From contig ONEY01000008.1 in the NCBI GenBank assembly GCA_900316965.1, forward strand, positions 16,033 to 80,032: a stretch of 64,000 nucleotides of DNA, in the 5' to 3' direction. The notes beneath the pieces were generated by a model. That model did not search any database. It was not told the DNA's origin and saw only the letters and a list, made by a program, of their open reading frames with translations. Source of the stretch: an uncultured Bacteroidales bacterium. GTDB lineage: Bacteria; Bacteroidota; Bacteroidia; Bacteroidales; P3. This document shows positions 6,387-14,550 of the stretch, one piece after another. The translations under genes were made by a program, and so were the position numbers. Positions within the stretch are counted from its first letter, which is position 1. Each line of letters begins with the position of its first letter.

Positions 6387-8381
6387 TTATTTCAAGAAGT
6401 CCTCGTAGTACTGAAACATCTTCTGATACAGGTGAACGCGTTCGCGACCTAAGACATTGTGCTCATGATGAGGATACACAAAATAGTCGACCTGTTTGAA
6501 ATTGTTGATACAACGCTCTATAAACTCTAGCGAATGCTGCCAAACAACGGTGTTGTCCTCAGCGCCATGGATGACAAGCAGACGACCTTCGAGATTCTTG
6601 GCCTTGTTGAGTAAGCAGTTGGATTCGTACCCCTCAGGATTCTCCTGCGGAGTGTCCATGTAACGCTCGCCATACATGATTTCGTACCACTTCCAGTCGA
6701 TGACAGGGCCACCAGCACATCCTACCTTGAAAATCTCGGGATGAGCCAGCTTCATGGTAATAGTCATGAAGCCACCAAAACTCCATCCTTCAACACCCAT
6801 GCGGTCCTGGTCGACGTAGGGAAGGCTCTTGAGAAACTTGACACCTTCCATCTGGTCAGCCATCTCGATTTCGCCAAGGTGACGATGGGTGCAACTTTCA
6901 AACTCAAAGCCTCGGTTGTCGGTTCCGCGGTTATCGACAGTGAAGACCACGTAGCCATGCTGGGCAAGGAACATGAAATAAAGGTTGCCTCCTGCAAGCC
7001 AGCTGTCGGTAACAAGCTGTGAGTGTGGACCACCATAGACATAGACAAGGGTGGGATACTTCTCGCCAGGCTTCATGTTAGGAGGGGTGATCAATCTGTA
7101 ATACAAATCTGTCTTGCCATCGGCCGCCTTGATGGTTCCTAGCTCGACATTAGGCATAGCATAGTCCTTAAGGGGGTTCGATGCCTTGTAGATATTATAA
7201 TCTTTGCGGTTTGTCGACTTATTTATGTTGGTAACATAGTTGGCCTCTCCTGGGTTGTCGACAGAACTGAAAACGTCAACCATAGCGGTGCCAGCGTCAT
7301 TGATAATAACGGTGTGAGTACCTTCAATACTATTGTAATTGGTCAAGCAATCCATTGTGCCCTTCTTGAGGTTCACCTTATAGGCGTCACGACCGGCAAG
7401 ATTGTTCTTGTTGGCATAGAAAAAGATGTTTTCGCCTTTTTTGTCGAAACCAATGAACTCCTCGACCTCGTATTCGCCTTTGGTGAGCTGTTTCACCAAA
7501 GAGCCGTCAATATTATAGAGATAAAGGTGCTTGTATCCATCGCGCAAAGAGAGCCAAAGGAACTGGTTTCCTTTGGGTGTAAAATACATAGGCTCGCATG
7601 GCTCAACATAACGAGGATTGGTCTCTTCGAAAAGGACGGTCACAAAATCGCCCGTGGTGGCATCATATTGCTCAAGCCACATGTGGTTCTGCTCACGATT
7701 GACCTTGGCGATGAAGATATACTGTTCGTCGGGACTCCAGGTAATGTTGGTAAGATACATCTCACGCTCATGGACGGAGGTGTCGCGCGCAGTGTTGAGA
7801 TAAACCAGTTTCTGTGAGGTACAATCCCATACACCCACTGTGACTTCATGACTCTTCATACCCGCCATGGGATACTTTATCGGTTTGGTCTCAGATTCAC
7901 GAGCCTTGGTGTTGACGATAGGATAATCCTTCACCATGCTTTGATCCATACGATAGAAAGCCAAACGTGATGACTTGGGTGACCAGAAAAGACCTCCGCT
8001 AATACCAAACTCGTTGCGGTGTACACTCTCGCCAAGGACAATATTGTAGCCATCACCACGCTCTACAAGGACGCCGTCGACACTGAGGTTCCCTTCCAAG
8101 GTTACCTCATGTCCATTGTCTTTCTTTTTGCTTATTAGAGTTTTATATTGTTTGCGCTCGTCGGCAGTTTGGGCTCGTTCCTTTTTACCATCAAAAATCA
8201 TATAGGCGGTATCTTTAACATACGCCAACTTGTCGGTTCCGGGAAGGAATGCAAAACCACGCGCACCACGATGGGGATAGAGGGTGTAATCCATCAGTTG
8301 GTCGCTTTTAAGTATTTTGTTTTGAGCCATTATGGTAGTTACACAAAAGAAAGCTACCAAAATAAAAAATATTTTTCTCAT
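6387..8381 (-). CDS. S9B dipeptidyl peptidase IV family protein
   Basis: 664 residues with signal peptide ending IMAQ. Two-part layout of the prolyl-oligopeptidase family: an N-terminal beta-propeller (about 30-420), then an alpha/beta-hydrolase domain. The catalytic triad is visible: Ser534 in GWSFGGFMT, Asp609 in HGAEDNTVV, His641 in YPHHEHNV. YVYGGPHSQ fits the oxyanion region. DPP IV removes Xaa-Pro dipeptides from peptide N-termini, in the periplasm or at the surface, and helps peptide-feeding Bacteroidales take up amino acids. It is a little shorter than the usual 720 residues. Transcribed toward ribE. Confidence 0.9.
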   Translation of the reverse strand: MRKIFFILVAFFCVTTIMAQNKILKSDQLMDYTLYPHRGARGFAFLPGTDKLAYVKDTAYMIFDGKKERAQTADERKQYKTLISKKKDNGHEVTLEGNLSVDGVLVERGDGYNIVLGESVHRNEFGISGGLFWSPKSSRLAFYRMDQSMVKDYPIVNTKARESETKPIKYPMAGMKSHEVTVGVWDCTSQKLVYLNTARDTSVHEREMYLTNITWSPDEQYIFIAKVNREQNHMWLEQYDATTGDFVTVLFEETNPRYVEPCEPMYFTPKGNQFLWLSLRDGYKHLYLYNIDGSLVKQLTKGEYEVEEFIGFDKKGENIFFYANKNNLAGRDAYKVNLKKGTMDCLTNYNSIEGTHTVIINDAGTAMVDVFSSVDNPGEANYVTNINKSTNRKDYNIYKASNPLKDYAMPNVELGTIKAADGKTDLYYRLITPPNMKPGEKYPTLVYVYGGPHSQLVTDSWLAGGNLYFMFLAQHGYVVFTVDNRGTDNRGFEFESCTHRHLGEIEMADQMEGVKFLKSLPYVDQDRMGVEGWSFGGFMTITMKLAHPEIFKVGCAGGPVIDWKWYEIMYGERYMDTPQENPEGYESNCLLNKAKNLEGRLLVIHGAEDNTVVWQHSLEFIERCINNFKQVDYFVYPHHEHNVLGRERVHLYQKMFQYYEDFLK

Positions 8382-8448
8382 TATAAAGGTTTTATGATTG
8401 CTACAAAAGGGAAAGTATACTAAAGATATGAATCTACTAGACCCGAAA

Positions 8449-9174
8449 TCAATATTTGCGCCAGTTGCGCAGACGAAGGTTGAAAACTCCGAAGAATGCC
8501 TCCTTGAAAATCTTCATACTCATCTTGCTTACTCCCAGCACTCGGTCGGTAAAGATAATGGGTACCTCATAGACCTTGAAACCAAGACGCGTGGCTGTGT
8601 ATTTCATCTCTATCTGAAAAGCATAACCGACAAATTTCACTTTGTCGAATTTCATCTTCTCCAGCACTCGTCGACTCCAGCACACGAAACCAGCTGTGGC
8701 GTCGCACACCTTCATTCCAGTAACAAGTCGCACATATTTGGAAGCGTAATAACTCATCATCAAACGTCCCATTGGCCAATTGACAACACTAATTTTACCA
8801 TCAACATAGCGGCTGCCAACAACAACATCGCCTTTGCCTGTGGAACAAGCCTCGTAAAGACGGATTAGGTCGTCAGGATTGTGCGAGAAATCTGCATCCA
8901 TCTCAATCATGTAGTCGTATCCATGCTCGTTGCCCCAGCGCATACCCTCAAGATAGGCGGTACCAAGTCCAAGCTTCCCCTTGCGTTCTTTGATAAACAA
9001 ACGATTGGGAAATTCCTGCATAAGTCGTTTCACTATGTCGGCAGTGCCATCGGGGGAATTGTCCTCGATGATAAGCATGTCGAACTCTTTTTCGAGCGAA
9101 AAGACTTTGCGTATTATATTCTCGATATTCTCCTTCTCATTGTATGTGGGAGTTATTACTAGTGTGTCGGACAT
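8449..9174 (-). CDS. DPM1-like polyprenol-phosphate glycosyltransferase, GT2
   Basis: 241 residues. GT-A fold: ITPTYNEKENIENII at the N-terminus, IIEDNSPDGTADIV as the nucleotide-binding loop, and EMDADFSHNPDDL as the DxD metal site. GAS-type residues GVSKMSM near the C-terminus are typical of the dolichol-phosphate mannosyltransferase group. There are no membrane helices, as in the single-domain DPM1 class. It should move a sugar, often mannose, from a nucleotide donor to a polyprenyl phosphate at the inner face of the membrane. The exact sugar is not visible. It has its own promoter-like region at 9225-9253. Confidence 0.88.
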   Translation of the reverse strand: MSDTLVITPTYNEKENIENIIRKVFSLEKEFDMLIIEDNSPDGTADIVKRLMQEFPNRLFIKERKGKLGLGTAYLEGMRWGNEHGYDYMIEMDADFSHNPDDLIRLYEACSTGKGDVVVGSRYVDGKISVVNWPMGRLMMSYYASKYVRLVTGMKVCDATAGFVCWSRRVLEKMKFDKVKFVGYAFQIEMKYTATRLGFKVYEVPIIFTDRVLGVSKMSMKIFKEAFFGVFNLRLRNWRKY

Positions 9175-9224
9175 TGCTCTCTATGATTTTATTATACTAT
9201 ATAAAAACTGTTAAAAATAAAATG

Positions 9225-9253
9225 CAAAAATACTAAAAAATATTGAACCACAA
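9225..9253 (-). promoter_or_regulatory. promoter of the glycosyltransferase gene
   Basis: On the minus strand TATTTTTG (9232-9225) is a consensus -7 box, with TTG 18 nt upstream (9253-9251) as a possible -33 element. The start codon is 50 nt further on. Confidence 0.5.
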
Positions 9254-9280
9254 GAAACAAAAAGAGAATTATACAACAAT

Positions 9281-10087
9281 CTATTTGACTCTGTGCTTTT
9301 TACGCAATAACAAGTATACAATTACCGCTCCCAACGTCACACCAAAAAAATTGGCGACCATATCGTTGATGTCAAATCCCCGATAGGGAAGCATATATTG
9401 GACTGTCTCTGTGACAATGGCCAGCAATAGCGAAGCCAGCCAAGAGTGTACCAGCCGTCGTCGCGAGAAAAAATCATACATAAACAACACGCATGGAATG
9501 TATATCGAGGAATGAAGAAGATGGTCGAATCGAATGCCAAAAACAAAATTGTTGAGAGGTATGGCTACAATGCCCAATGGTGCCCACATCAAAAAGAGAA
9601 GGAACACAAAATAGACCCACCGTAATCTTAGACGTTGTTTGCGTCCAAAAACACGCGCTAAGGCACTGTAAACATTCCGTCGCATGACCACATAACACGA
9701 ACGACGACGCCATGTGCTGGTGTCGGTAGTCTCAATGCTGCCATCGGCATGAATCACAGCAGTCAGACGGGCAAGGACATCGGAAACTGAGGCATACTCA
9801 CAAGCAAAGTTATTGTCGCCCCTGAACAGCAAATCGTCACCGTGGATACGTAGAAGACGATGTATGACAAGACGTCCTTTGTAACGAAACAGATAGATAT
9901 CCCCGCATCGAAGCTGACTCGTAACGGGCGTAAGCTGTACTGTGTCGCTATCGCCATGTATTAAGGGCAACATGCTGTCTCCCCCGAAATTTACAACAAC
10001 CGGGAGTCCTTCGCTTAAACGATTCATCAAATCGACAGCAAAAAAAGAATTGACATCATTGGGCCCGAAAATTGTCTTCTGAATCAT
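9281..10087 (-). CDS. S24/S26-type peptidase domain fused to a VanZ-like membrane domain
   Basis: 268 residues from the ATG at 10087, which overlaps the kinase stop as ATGA; an ATG at 10117 is less likely. N-terminal half: NFGGDSMLPLIHGD gives the Ser of a signal-peptidase-type site, LRCGDIYLFR follows, and LVIHRLL then FRGDNN places a His where bacterial signal peptidase I has Lys, as in the SipW/ER type. The C-terminal half has about four membrane helices with DHLLHSSIY, ETVQYMLPYRGFDINDMVAN and FFGVTLG, the VanZ pattern. I know of no defined function for this fusion. Context suggests it cleaves or senses something handled by the PqqD-like and kinase proteins. Confidence 0.75.
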   Translation of the reverse strand: MIQKTIFGPNDVNSFFAVDLMNRLSEGLPVVVNFGGDSMLPLIHGDSDTVQLTPVTSQLRCGDIYLFRYKGRLVIHRLLRIHGDDLLFRGDNNFACEYASVSDVLARLTAVIHADGSIETTDTSTWRRRSCYVVMRRNVYSALARVFGRKQRLRLRWVYFVFLLFLMWAPLGIVAIPLNNFVFGIRFDHLLHSSIYIPCVLFMYDFFSRRRLVHSWLASLLLAIVTETVQYMLPYRGFDINDMVANFFGVTLGAVIVYLLLRKKHRVK

Positions 10088-10962
10088 CGCTGGCTTGGAA
10101 AGATAGTGTTGAAACAAAGTATGGCGGCATCGTCATCGGGCAAGCATTTAAGATGATAGAGCGGCACCTTGGCAATGACTACGGATAATATTTGAAACAG
10201 ATAGTTGTCGAAAAAAGAACCGTAGAATAATGCCGGAGGTAGGGATGGCTGAAGGGCGGCAATTGACTGTGTTACCGAAAGACGAGAGATTTCATTGAAA
10301 GGAGCCTGCGAAAGACGAACTATGGCGGCAATATCGTAATGCTCCTGGCGGAAACATGGCGTTTTGCCACTCCATGGCGAGCCAAAAACAACGGGACTGG
10401 AAGTTTGGGCGTCAAAGGCTAGGGCAGGACTATCGTCATTGAGAAGATGTACTCCTCCTATGTTTTTTAGCCATAGCCGCGAGTGGGTACTCTTGCCCGT
10501 CCCCGACTCTCCTAGAAACAGCACGGCTTTACCACGATAGACAACGGCAGAACTGTGGACAAAAACGACCAATGATGGAACTGCAAGCATGCATACGGCA
10601 AACCATAGGGCAAAACGCAATGATGAATAATCTTCGCATTCCGAAGCCTCTACCAAGTTGCTGCCCGGAATGTAACTTAAAGTGACAAGACTCCGGCCGT
10701 TGGAACGATCGTAGATATCCATGCTATAACGACTATCACAGGACTGAAAACGGCAATAGATGCCCTGGTCCTCGATCTCAACATCGTAAAGAGTCTCTGC
10801 TTCAGTGGACAAAGGGGGTAATGTGCATCCAAAACGTACTCTCCACTCAGCATCCACACCTTCGATGATAAATGGATCAAAAGCATGATATGCGCGTAAG
10901 AGACGCTGTTCTTTATCGCCTTCAACGGATATGATATGATCGGCTATTTTGAGATGCATCAT
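10084..10962 (-). CDS. HPr-kinase-like ATP-dependent kinase
   Basis: 292 residues from the ATG pair at 10962/10959 (an in-frame TTG lies two codons upstream). Seen: an N-terminal beta-rich region, a short hydrophobic stretch, then FLGESGTGKSTHSRLWL (P-loop of the HPr kinase type) and HLLNDDSPAL as the Walker B/catalytic segment, followed by FGSPWSGKTPC. Classical HprK phosphorylates HPr in sugar uptake, but this lacks the full HprK layout. Such stand-alone relatives occur in peptide-modification clusters, for example as lasso-peptide kinases. Its stop overlaps the peptidase-VanZ start, and a PqqD-like gene lies just upstream, so all three probably act together. The substrate is unknown. Confidence 0.72.
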   Translation of the reverse strand: MMHLKIADHIISVEGDKEQRLLRAYHAFDPFIIEGVDAEWRVRFGCTLPPLSTEAETLYDVEIEDQGIYCRFQSCDSRYSMDIYDRSNGRSLVTLSYIPGSNLVEASECEDYSSLRFALWFAVCMLAVPSLVVFVHSSAVVYRGKAVLFLGESGTGKSTHSRLWLKNIGGVHLLNDDSPALAFDAQTSSPVVFGSPWSGKTPCFRQEHYDIAAIVRLSQAPFNEISRLSVTQSIAALQPSLPPALFYGSFFDNYLFQILSVVIAKVPLYHLKCLPDDDAAILCFNTIFPSQR

Positions 10963-11019
10963 TGACAAAAACGGATATATGAGACTACAACATGTCCTTT
11001 ATTGAAAAAGACATCGGCA

Positions 11020-11286
11020 TCACGACACAATTGAATGCTCTTTCAAAATCTGCACCCAACTTGTTGCATCCTTTAACGCCGTAGAATCGTCAATTTCATA
11101 TTGCTGTAAGAGTAATTCTACTACATCGGCAATTTCAAAATCACGGCCTTGTAGATTGTTCCACAAATAAAGCGCAGTCTCATTGAAAGCCATAACTTTG
11201 GTCATATCCCCAGGATTGCGGCCTACTATCATTAATATTGACTCGCCAGCAACTTGGCGAATTCTGTAAATATCTTTTATTTTCAC
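11020..11286 (-). CDS. PqqD-family protein (peptide-recognition fold)
   Basis: 88 residues from the GTG at 11286 (VKIKDIYRIRQVAGE), where PqqD-like proteins usually begin. An in-frame TTG at 11328 with AAAGGA 7 nt upstream would give 102 residues and cannot be excluded. Seen: a strand-rich N-terminus, AFNETALYLWNNLQGRDFE and VVELLLQQYEIDD, the winged-helix pattern of PqqD proteins. PqqD-like domains bind leader peptides of ribosomal peptide products and present them to modifying enzymes. Here the kinase gene starts 57 nt downstream. No precursor peptide is obvious. Confidence 0.72.
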   Translation of the reverse strand: MKIKDIYRIRQVAGESILMIVGRNPGDMTKVMAFNETALYLWNNLQGRDFEIADVVELLLQQYEIDDSTALKDATSWVQILKEHSIVS

Positions 11287-11398
11287 GGTTATTAAAAAGT
11301 TTGATTTTAGGATGGTGGCCTTTTGCAAGGCAAAATCCTTTCTTTTTTAGATTAAACGACTAACAAAAGAATAAAACTCCATACAGCCTTTTCATAAA

Positions 11399-11998
11399 TC
11401 AAAATGCCACACCTATTCGAAAACCTGCGGTGAAAGCAAGGTATCCATCAATAGGAAAAAGCATGAAACTATGATAATAATTGTTTCTATTGCCCGATCC
11501 AAATGAAGGACCCAGACCTGAATAAATGTCGAAGACAAACCAATTGCAGACCCATTGGTATCCGCCCTCGGCCAAAAGGGCATACTGGGATGTTGTCTCA
11601 TCTATTCGGTGACGAGATGAAGCATCAGCATAATAGGAGTACGCATAATGCGCTGCGACAAACTCGGGCTTGAGATAGAAACCCGCCAGCCAACTTGAAG
11701 ATGAGCGTTGGGGCACAAGGCGCCATTTGTAGGCCAATTTAACCAAGAGCCCTTGCGGGTCACTATTGTTCATCCAATCCCATCCCAAACCGATTAAACC
11801 TAATGTAATCTCGGCAGAATTGTGAGGATTGAAGGCCCGTTCATACGTAACACGTGTAGAACCACTCCCTAAAGAAAGCAGAGTGAACTTGAAATCATTG
11901 CGTTTGACCGGTAAGGATTGCCCATTTTGAGCCTCTGTGGCTACAGGAATGAGTAATGACAAAGCAAGGATATAAATATATAATACTTTATGTTTCAA
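11399..11998 (-). CDS. small outer-membrane beta-barrel protein of unknown function
   Basis: 199 residues from a TTG at 11998 (KHKVLYIYILALSLLIPVA, signal peptide ending TEAQ). An ATG at 12061 is in frame, but a promoter with near-consensus -33 and -7 boxes lies between the two, so the downstream TTG is preferred. The mature part alternates polar and aromatic residues in short strands (VTYERAF, WLAGFYLKPEF, AFTAGFRIGVAF) and ends in a strand with terminal Phe, the outer-membrane barrel signature. It lies upstream of the PqqD-like gene on the same strand, 112 nt away, and could be the first gene of that cluster. Function unknown. Confidence 0.7.
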   Translation of the reverse strand: MKHKVLYIYILALSLLIPVATEAQNGQSLPVKRNDFKFTLLSLGSGSTRVTYERAFNPHNSAEITLGLIGLGWDWMNNSDPQGLLVKLAYKWRLVPQRSSSSWLAGFYLKPEFVAAHYAYSYYADASSRHRIDETTSQYALLAEGGYQWVCNWFVFDIYSGLGPSFGSGNRNNYYHSFMLFPIDGYLAFTAGFRIGVAF

Positions 11999-12034
11999 AC
12001 CAATAATTATGAAATTATTTATTATTTTAAATAA

Positions 12035-12065
12035 CAAAAATACATTTTTTTCGTAGAACATCAAA
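12035..12065 (-). promoter_or_regulatory. strong Bacteroidota-type promoter for the barrel gene
   Basis: Minus strand: TTTG (12065-12062), 19-nt spacer, TATTTTTG (12042-12035). This is a near-perfect -33/-7 pair. Transcription would begin near 12030, downstream of the in-frame ATG at 12061, which supports the TTG start at 11998. Confidence 0.7.
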
Positions 12066-12072
12066 AAATTGC

Positions 12073-12080
12073 TATCTTTG
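12073..12080 (+). promoter_or_regulatory. -7 box upstream of purM
   Basis: TATCTTTG on the plus strand, divergent from the barrel promoter only 30 nt away. It implies a 5' untranslated region of about 120 nt before purM. No clear -33 TTTG. Confidence 0.5.
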
Positions 12081-12207
12081 CAAAGAATTTTGCAACGGCA
12101 GGTTGTCTACGAAAACGTCTGATGCCGCTGCTTATCACTAGATAAAAACATCGACGAAAACAAGCTTGTAAGCAAAAAGCATAATCAAGATTATCATTAC
12201 CCACTAT

Positions 12208-13377
12208 ATGGACCAACTGAAATACAACTTACGCGGAGTATCCGCTGCCAAAGAAGACGTTCACAACGCCATAAAAAACATCGATAAAGGACTATATCCT
12301 AAAGCCTTCTGCAAAATCATTCCTGACATACTCGGCGGTGACGCCGACTATTGTAACATTATGCATGCCGACGGCGCTGGAACAAAGTCATCCCTTGCTT
12401 ACTTGTACTGGAAAGAGACTGGCGACCTATCGGTATGGAAAGGTGTTGCCATAGACGCTGTAGTGATGAATCTGGACGACCTATTATGCGTGGGCGCCGT
12501 CAACAACATATTGCTGAGCAGCACTATTGGACGCAACAAAAGGCTTATACCGGGCGAGGTGATAAGCGCCGTAATCAATGGCACAGAAGAATTCCTGCAA
12601 CAGATGCGCGACCTTGGCATAGGAATAACTCTTACTGGTGGTGAAACTGCAGATGTGGGCGACTTGGTACGCACTATCATTGTAGATAGCACCGTTACGG
12701 CTCGTATGCGCCGATCTGATGTGGTAGACAACGCCAATATCAAACCAGGCAACGTAATAGTCGGTTTGGCTTCGTATGGTAAAGCTAGCTACGAGACAGC
12801 GTACAACGGTGGTATGGGCAGTAATGGCCTCACCTCGGCACGACACGATGTATTCTCTAAATACTATGCCGAGAATAATCCTGAAAGCTACGACACAGCA
12901 TTGCCTCAAGAAGTGGTGTATTGCGGAAGCAAAAGACTCACCGACCCCACCGAAGTGGACGGCGTTGACGCCGGCAAGATGGTCCTATCCCCTACCCGCA
13001 CTTACGCTCCTGTCATACGTAGCATCCTCGACGAATACCGCACTAAAATTGACGGTATGATCCATTGCAGCGGCGGCGCACAGACAAAAGTACTTCACTT
13101 TATCGACCAACTGCATGTGATAAAAGACAATATGTTCCCTGTTCCGCCACTGTTCAAACTTATCCAGGAACAAAGCGGCACCAACTGGAAAGAAATGTAC
13201 ACAGTCTTTAACATGGGTCATCGTATGGAGATATACACAGACGAGACTACAGCAAAAGGTATTATCGACATCTCTCGTAGCTTCAATATAGATGCACAAA
13301 TCATTGGTCATTGCGAAGCATGCGACAAAGCCCAAGTGACTGTAAAAAGCGAAAAAGGTGAGTTTATCTATAACTAA
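12208..13377 (+). CDS. purM: phosphoribosylformylglycinamidine cyclo-ligase (AIR synthase)
   Basis: 389 residues. It makes aminoimidazole ribotide from FGAM with ATP in purine synthesis. Seen: ADGAGTKSSLAYLYW (substrate/ATP loop), AIDAVVMNLDDLLCVGA, LTGGETADVGDLV, and the C-terminal VFNMGHRMEIY, all PurM signatures. It belongs to the longer form usual in Bacteroidota. It has a long leader of about 120 nt and is followed by a strong terminator, so it is probably transcribed alone. Confidence 0.95.
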   Translation: MDQLKYNLRGVSAAKEDVHNAIKNIDKGLYPKAFCKIIPDILGGDADYCNIMHADGAGTKSSLAYLYWKETGDLSVWKGVAIDAVVMNLDDLLCVGAVNNILLSSTIGRNKRLIPGEVISAVINGTEEFLQQMRDLGIGITLTGGETADVGDLVRTIIVDSTVTARMRRSDVVDNANIKPGNVIVGLASYGKASYETAYNGGMGSNGLTSARHDVFSKYYAENNPESYDTALPQEVVYCGSKRLTDPTEVDGVDAGKMVLSPTRTYAPVIRSILDEYRTKIDGMIHCSGGAQTKVLHFIDQLHVIKDNMFPVPPLFKLIQEQSGTNWKEMYTVFNMGHRMEIYTDETTAKGIIDISRSFNIDAQIIGHCEACDKAQVTVKSEKGEFIYN

Positions 13378-13416
13378 TGATATCGCACATTTAGAACTTC
13401 AATCAACTGAACAAAA

Positions 13417-13457
13417 ACAGAGGCATCAACCCAAGTGGTCAATGCCTCTGTTTTTTG
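13417..13457 (+). terminator. terminator after purM
   Basis: ACAGAGGCAT (13417-13426) pairs with ATGCCTCTGT (13442-13451), followed by T5. It lies 40 nt beyond the purM stop. Confidence 0.85.
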
Positions 13458-13567
13458 TGAATATATTCTAAACACCTTTATTTTCCTTCATTAAGCACCT
13501 TCAAAAAGGAAGTGGGATAGGTCCCCCAAAAAACACCGTATGAGTTTGCCTAATGAGTGATTTGAGT

Positions 13568-13960
13568 TTATTCTATAGCTGCTGCTATCTGGGATGCCAA
13601 AGCCTGCATCTCGGCAGGTTCCATCTTTATGTGATGACCAAAACCGAATTCTGAAGGATCGTTGAGGGGCATGAGATGAATATGTGCATGAGGCACCTCT
13701 AAACCCTGAACAGCAACAGCGACTTTGATGCAAGGACAAACTTTTTTCAAAGCAATGGCAACTTTACGGCTGAAAAGCTGCAAGTCAACATAGAGTTTTT
13801 CATCAAGGTCAAAGATATAGTCAACCTCCTTCTTGGGAATACAAAGTACATGCCCTTTAACAACAGGATTCACATCGAGAAAAGCCAAACAATCGTCGGT
13901 TTCAGCCACTTTGTAGCAGGGTATTTCACCAGCGACAATACGAGAAAAAATACTAGCCAT
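13568..13960 (-). CDS. HIT family protein (nucleotide hydrolase)
   Basis: 130 residues. The histidine triad HAHIHLMP is present, with DVNPVVKGHVLCIPKKE upstream, as in Hint-type HIT proteins that hydrolyse adenosine phosphoramidates or AMP-linked compounds. The physiological substrate cannot be told from sequence. It lies 30 nt after greA and is probably co-transcribed with it. Confidence 0.92.
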   Translation of the reverse strand: MASIFSRIVAGEIPCYKVAETDDCLAFLDVNPVVKGHVLCIPKKEVDYIFDLDEKLYVDLQLFSRKVAIALKKVCPCIKVAVAVQGLEVPHAHIHLMPLNDPSEFGFGHHIKMEPAEMQALASQIAAAIE

Positions 13961-13990
13961 AAAAAAAAATTTTGGTCTGTTTGAAAAAAA

Positions 13991-14464
13991 TTATCGCTCA
14001 ACAGAAAGAATCTCAAAGTTCATTGTTCCGGCAGGAACAACAACCTGAACTATTTCACCGGCTTTTTTACCCAGAAACGCCTGGGCAAAAGGAGATGAAA
14101 CAGAAATTAGACCTTTCTTGAGGTTGGCTTCACTTTCGGGTACAATAGTGTAGACCTGCTTCATGTTGTTTTTAACATTTTTGATGGTTATTTTTGAAAG
14201 CAGGAGTACCTTGGAAGTGTCAATTTTGGATTCGTCAAGCAAACGTGCATTGGCAATAAGATCCTGAAGTTTTGATATACGAGCCTCAAGATGCCCCTGA
14301 GCTTCTTTAGCTGCATCGTATTCAGCATTTTCAGAGAGATCGCCCTTGTCGCGAGCCTCAGCGATAGCAGCAGCAGCGGCAGGACGGTCAAAAGCAATCA
14401 TATGATGGAGCTCATCCTTAAGCTTCTGAAGGCCCTCTTCGCTGTAATACTTTATTTCTGACAT
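13991..14464 (-). CDS. greA: transcription elongation factor GreA
   Basis: 157 residues. An N-terminal coiled coil (about 1-75) contains EEGLQKLKDELHHMI and ARDKGDLSENAEYDAAKEAQ, the acidic tip that reaches the RNA polymerase active site. It is followed by an FKBP-like domain ending ISVSSPFAQAFLGKKAGE and VPAGTMNFEIL. GreA rescues backtracked polymerase by stimulating transcript cleavage. HIT follows in the same direction. A second, divergent Gre-like protein is encoded at 41389. Confidence 0.95.
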   Translation of the reverse strand: MSEIKYYSEEGLQKLKDELHHMIAFDRPAAAAAIAEARDKGDLSENAEYDAAKEAQGHLEARISKLQDLIANARLLDESKIDTSKVLLLSKITIKNVKNNMKQVYTIVPESEANLKKGLISVSSPFAQAFLGKKAGEIVQVVVPAGTMNFEILSVER

Positions 14465-14488
14465 GATAATTGATTTTGAGTTTTGCGT

Positions 14489-14528
14489 AAAAAGTAGGAA
14501 AGGTCCATAAAAGACCTTTCCCTACTTT
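14489..14528 (-). terminator. terminator after the PorV-like gene
   Basis: AAAGTAGG-AAAGGTC pairs with GACCTTTCCCTACTTT (one bulged base), 7-nt loop, then T5 on the minus strand. It ends the three-gene surface operon before greA. Confidence 0.8.
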
Positions 14529-14550
14529 AGTCTATGTTAATTGTCTATTC

